Shown here: positions 6,009-8,092 of the stretch, one piece after another
Position numbering within the stretch: position 1 is the stretch's first letter
Layout: every line of letters begins with the position of its first letter
Source: Pseudomonadota bacterium
Lineage (GTDB): Bacteria > Pseudomonadota > Alphaproteobacteria > Rhizobiales > Hyphomicrobiaceae
Length of the DNA stretch: 8,092 nucleotides
Direction of reading: 5' to 3'
Assembly: GCA_021816505.1 (NCBI GenBank)
Contig: JAKAXS010000109.1
Coordinates: 1 to 8,092 of the forward strand
Program-made: the position numbers and the translations under genes
The notes under the pieces: generated by a model
The model's database searches: none
The model's input: the letters and a program-made list of their open reading frames with translations, nothing else
What the model was told of the DNA's origin: nothing

Positions 6009-6260
6009 ATGTGCGCGATCATGACGTTTCGCAACTGGGCGATTTTTGCGCTGCTGAGCGCGGGCGCCGCGGCCTACCTGGCTTGGCAGAGCTGGCCGAC
6101 GCTGCCGCTCGACAGCGGCATGGACCCGGCCACGCTGGCCGCCTATCAGGCCGCCGTCATCGCCCACTGGATCAAGTTCGGCGCCATCGGCCTGGGCATC
6201 CCTCTCCTCGTGCTGATCATCGGGCGTCTCGCCTGCGGCAAGCGGCCCGAGCGGCTGTAA
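6009..6260 (+). CDS. Small two-helix membrane protein downstream of ruvA
   Basis: The product is 83 residues. Hydrophobic stretches at about 8-26 and 55-74 are joined by a short loop, and the C-terminus is basic (GKRPERL). GGAGA (5996-6000) lies eight bases before the ATG and supports this start. Met5 at 6021 is an alternative. It lies 29 bases after ruvA and one base before the next gene, so it probably belongs to the ruvCA transcript. I recognise no family, and nothing links it to recombination beyond position. Confidence 0.75.
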   Translation: MCAIMTFRNWAIFALLSAGAAAYLAWQSWPTLPLDSGMDPATLAAYQAAVIAHWIKFGAIGLGIPLLVLIIGRLACGKRPERL

Positions 6261-6261
6261 A

Positions 6262-6699
6262 ATGACGGAGCCTCGCGGGGATATCGGCAACGGCCAGCGC
6301 GCGTTCTGGACGTTTCTTTTCTACACGCTGTGCGGGCCTTTCTTCGCAGCGCTTGCCTATGCCGCCATTGCGATCCTGGCGCCGCCGTTGAAGCTCGGCG
6401 CCCTGCTCCCTCCCAGCCTTCCGCCGCTGGGAGAAGCCGTCTTGAGCGTGTTCTTGTGGGGCGCGCTTCCCGCTGCGTTGGCGGCTATCGGTCTGGCGCC
6501 GATGGTTCTGCGGCGCGGCACGTTCGGCTGGGTCGTCGCCGCGGCGGCGGGTGTGATCGCGTTCGCGGCTGCCACGACGATCGCGCCATTCGAAAGTCAT
6601 GACGCGCTGCCGGCGATGGCCTTCCTGGCCGGGCTCGTCTCGATGGCTGTGCGCGCGGTGTTGCTGGCGGCCGGGATACTCAGAGCGTCTGCAGAATGA
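6262..6699 (+). CDS. Four-helix membrane protein, function unknown
   Basis: The product is 145 residues, very rich in Ala, Leu and Val. Four likely membrane segments lie at about 16-39 (with CGPFFAALAYAA), 59-80 (FLWGALPAALAAIGLAP), 86-106 and 116-140, with few charges between them. No catalytic or transport motif is seen. It begins one base after the previous stop and its own stop overlaps the next gene as ATGA, which argues for a single operon. Its layout resembles the next protein: an early GP-containing helix, a second helix with a Gly-x-x-x-Ala-x-L pattern, then an RR or WRD turn and two more helices. The two may be diverged tandem paralogues. Confidence 0.8.
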   Translation: MTEPRGDIGNGQRAFWTFLFYTLCGPFFAALAYAAIAILAPPLKLGALLPPSLPPLGEAVLSVFLWGALPAALAAIGLAPMVLRRGTFGWVVAAAAGVIAFAAATTIAPFESHDALPAMAFLAGLVSMAVRAVLLAAGILRASAE

Positions 6700-7229
6700 C
6701 CGTCGCGCCTGGCCCACGCTCGCTCGCGGCGCGCGTTGCGCGTGCCGCCGGCGTGCTCGGCGTGTTCGCGATCCTGGGGCCTGCGCTCGGTGGCGTCCTG
6801 GTATTCTGCTGCGTCTACCCCGTCATTCTGCTGTTCGGCCTGGACATGGCGAACATGCCGTCCGATCAGGCAGCGACCAGTGAGCACTCGGCGCTGAACA
6901 TGATCGGTCCGCTGTTCCTGTTCGTCGCGATGGCCTATGCGTTCGGCGGCGTGCAAGCGGCGCTGACCGGCCTCTACGCTGCGTTTGCGGAATGGCGCGA
7001 CGGCCTTCTCTCGAACCGGGAAACCGTCGTGGCCGCGATCGTCGCGACGCTGATCTGGATCGCCATCATCTACTCGCCGCTCAACCCCCTGGACGCCAAC
7101 GACGCAAGCGGCAGCACCAAGTTGCGCCAAGCCACGCAGATTGCCGTCGCGCTCATTCCGATCGGGATCGTTTGCGCGCTTTTCTGCCGCTGGCTCAGCC
7201 GCACGTTCGGCTTGTTGTCAGGACACTGA
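6696..7229 (+). CDS. Four-helix membrane protein, possible paralogue of its neighbour
   Basis: The product is 177 residues. Likely membrane segments are at about 18-47 (with ILGPALGGVLVFCC), 68-97 (FVAMAYAFGGVQAALTGLYAAF), 110-127 and 147-166. A more polar loop (about 49-66) separates the first two and another (about 128-145) separates the last two. The AYAFGGVQAALTGL stretch resembles a motif I recall from alphaproteobacterial hypothetical membrane proteins; no function is known to me. Its start overlaps the previous stop by four bases. The last bases of the gene, including the stop codon, form the left arm and part of the right arm of a strong hairpin that probably ends the ruvCA-membrane operon. 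Confidence 0.8.
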   Translation: MTVAPGPRSLAARVARAAGVLGVFAILGPALGGVLVFCCVYPVILLFGLDMANMPSDQAATSEHSALNMIGPLFLFVAMAYAFGGVQAALTGLYAAFAEWRDGLLSNRETVVAAIVATLIWIAIIYSPLNPLDANDASGSTKLRQATQIAVALIPIGIVCALFCRWLSRTFGLLSGH

Positions 7230-7240
7230 GCCGAAGTGCG
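7200..7240. terminator. Strong hairpin between convergent genes, probable bidirectional terminator
   Basis: The core stem is seven pairs, TTCGGCT (7206-7212) with AGCCGAA (7229-7235). After one bulged G (7205) it extends through five more pairs, CGCAC (7200-7204) with GTGCG (7236-7240). The loop is 16 bases. It covers the last codons and the stop of the rightward gene and ends three bases before the leftward gene's stop. No long T-run follows, so it may terminate imperfectly or protect 3' ends. Confidence 0.6.
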
Positions 7241-7243
7241 CGC

Positions 7244-7696
7244 CTAATCCGTACCGTTGATCTCCTCGATCATCGACTTGGCATGCGGCCCACGCGCGTC
7301 GACGCTGGCCTGGCCGCCGCCGTAATAGACGGCGAGCAGATCGGCCAGACGCCGAGGCTGATGCGCATAGTAGCGCTCCCAGCGCCGCGCCTCGGCCTGG
7401 ATCTCCTGGAACGAGCGAACCTCGATCTCGGGGGGCTTTTTGACGGATTCCTCCCGGGCGCGGCGCTCCAGCTCGTCCGCCGTCGAGCCCGCGAGAGAGC
7501 GACCGGTTCTCACCGTTGCCAGCTCCTGGATAGCCGCAATGGTCTCGTTGGCGACATTGAACGTGGCGCCGGGAGGCACGGGCGTCCTCACCGCGCGAGC
7601 GGGGGCGTCGGGGATGGCCAGCGCCACCTCGATTTCGGCAGGCTGCTCCGCGACGAATTTCGTCGCCACGGCCGAGCCGGGGTAAATTGTCGTCAT
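7244..7696 (-). CDS. Uncharacterised 150-residue soluble protein
   Basis: I do not recognise this protein. The start at 7696 is preferred because GGAG (7705-7708 on the minus strand) lies eight bases upstream. An upstream ATG at 7717 has AAGGAG only one base away, too close to use. The N-terminal part (1-45) is rich in Ala, Pro and Val and probably loosely structured. Residues 46-65 (NVANETIAAIQELATVRTGR) look helical, and 73-112 is a strongly charged helix (ELERRAREESVKK, then RSFQEIQAEARRWERYY). A conserved-looking patch LADLLAVYYGGGQASVD follows at 118-133. There is no membrane segment, signal peptide or cysteine. It converges on the ruvCA-membrane operon and diverges from the aldolase. 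Its base composition is like its neighbours', so recent transfer is not indicated. Confidence 0.75.
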   Translation of the reverse strand: MTTIYPGSAVATKFVAEQPAEIEVALAIPDAPARAVRTPVPPGATFNVANETIAAIQELATVRTGRSLAGSTADELERRAREESVKKPPEIEVRSFQEIQAEARRWERYYAHQPRRLADLLAVYYGGGQASVDARGPHAKSMIEEINGTD

Positions 7697-7926
7697 GGCG
7701 GTAACTCCGCTACGCATACTCCTTGCGCATACAGGCTGCGGCCCCGGTTCCTAACAGGGGATTACCTTCACCTATTTCCCAGCCGGGCAGTTGAACGTAA
7801 CCTTAAGAATGCGTCGCACCCCAGGTTCAATTTTTCCGGGACCTTTCCGGCCGCTAGCCGTTTTGACGGGATGCCGCCTGCGTTAATCCGGGACAGCGGC
7901 AAAAGTGCTGCAGCTGCGACACGGGG

Positions 7927-7955
7927 TTCACCCGCGCAATATTTGGCGCTAGATC
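7927..7955 (+). promoter_or_regulatory. Promoter candidate for the aldolase gene
   Basis: TTCACC (7927-7932) and TAGATC (7950-7955) are separated by 17 bases and would start transcription near 7962, about 35 bases before the aldolase ATG. Both boxes are only partial matches. The rest of the 300-base gap (7697-7996) is less GC-rich than its surroundings and holds no convincing gene. A TTGACG at 7863-7868 has no good -10 partner. Confidence 0.3.
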
Positions 7956-7996
7956 AGTCCCACCGAATTCAAAAAGCAATCAGATGAGGCACGCCG

Positions 7997-8092
7997 ATGA
8001 CTGAGAAGCTGAACGACATCGCCCGGGCGCTGGTAGCGCCAGGCAAGGGCATCCTTGCCGCCGATGAAAGCTCCAGCACCATCAAAAAGCGG
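7997..8092 (+). CDS. Class I fructose-bisphosphate aldolase, 5' end only
   Basis: Only the first 32 codons are in the window. The translation starts MTEKLNDIARALVAPGKG and continues with ILAADESSSTIKKR, the N-terminal signature of the eukaryote-like class I aldolases (GKGILAADES). These enzymes form a Schiff base through a lysine further along and need no metal. The enzyme interconverts fructose 1,6-bisphosphate with dihydroxyacetone phosphate and glyceraldehyde 3-phosphate in glycolysis and gluconeogenesis. The ATG is supported by GAGG (7986-7989) seven bases upstream. Catalytic residues lie beyond the window, so completeness cannot be judged. Confidence 0.93.
   Translation, partial: MTEKLNDIARALVAPGKGILAADESSSTIKKR

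Noticed and set aside
6992..7987. A 331-codon rightward frame spanning the last membrane gene, the orphan gene and the noncoding gap
   Set aside because: It crosses two supported genes and a terminator hairpin, and its translation is Arg-rich and irregular, typical of an out-of-frame reading.

Overview
This is a high-GC stretch of chromosome, most likely from an alphaproteobacterium (Rhodospirillales or Hyphomicrobiales-like). The taxonomic call is an inference. It rests on the order 6S RNA - fau - ymdB-type phosphodiesterase - yebC, the ruvC-ruvA pair, a eukaryote-like class I fructose-bisphosphate aldolase, and small hypothetical proteins that read like alphaproteobacterial families. No insertion sequence, phage gene, CRISPR array, tRNA or rRNA is visible. 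The window is mostly housekeeping genes with several small uncharacterised ones between them.

Layout. Positions 1-235 hold no convincing gene but carry two back-to-back promoter candidates: a strong leftward one (TTGACA-17-CTTAAT) for a gene outside the window, and a rightward one (TTGCGC-17-TATGTT). The rightward unit is a small coiled-coil protein (236-499), a 6S RNA (about 541-697), 5-formyltetrahydrofolate cyclo-ligase (723-1322), a YmdB-family metallophosphoesterase (1323-2147) and the YebC regulator (2291-3040). A 27-bp tandem repeat, each copy able to form a hairpin, starts inside the last codons of ymdB and fills much of the ymdB-yebC gap.

A leftward block follows: an uncharacterised 168-residue protein (3113-3619), signal peptidase I (3729-4394) and a small two-helix membrane protein (4394-4729), whose stop codon overlaps the signal peptidase start. 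Divergent from it, ruvC (4832-5359) and ruvA (5356-5979) overlap by 4 bp. Where ruvB is often found there are instead three small integral membrane protein genes (6009-7229). The second and third of these look like diverged paralogues. That operon ends at a strong hairpin shared with a convergent unknown gene (7244-7696). A noncoding stretch then leads to the first 32 codons of a class I fructose-bisphosphate aldolase at the right edge.

How the genes relate. RuvC and RuvA act on Holliday junctions during recombinational repair, but RuvB, the motor, is not encoded here. The 6S RNA beside the folate enzyme gene is a widely conserved arrangement, and transcription may run from the 6S gene into fau. 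Signal peptidase I probably shares a transcript with the small membrane protein. No single new system is clear. The least explained parts are the tandem hairpin array, the membrane-protein trio after ruvA, and the two soluble orphan proteins.
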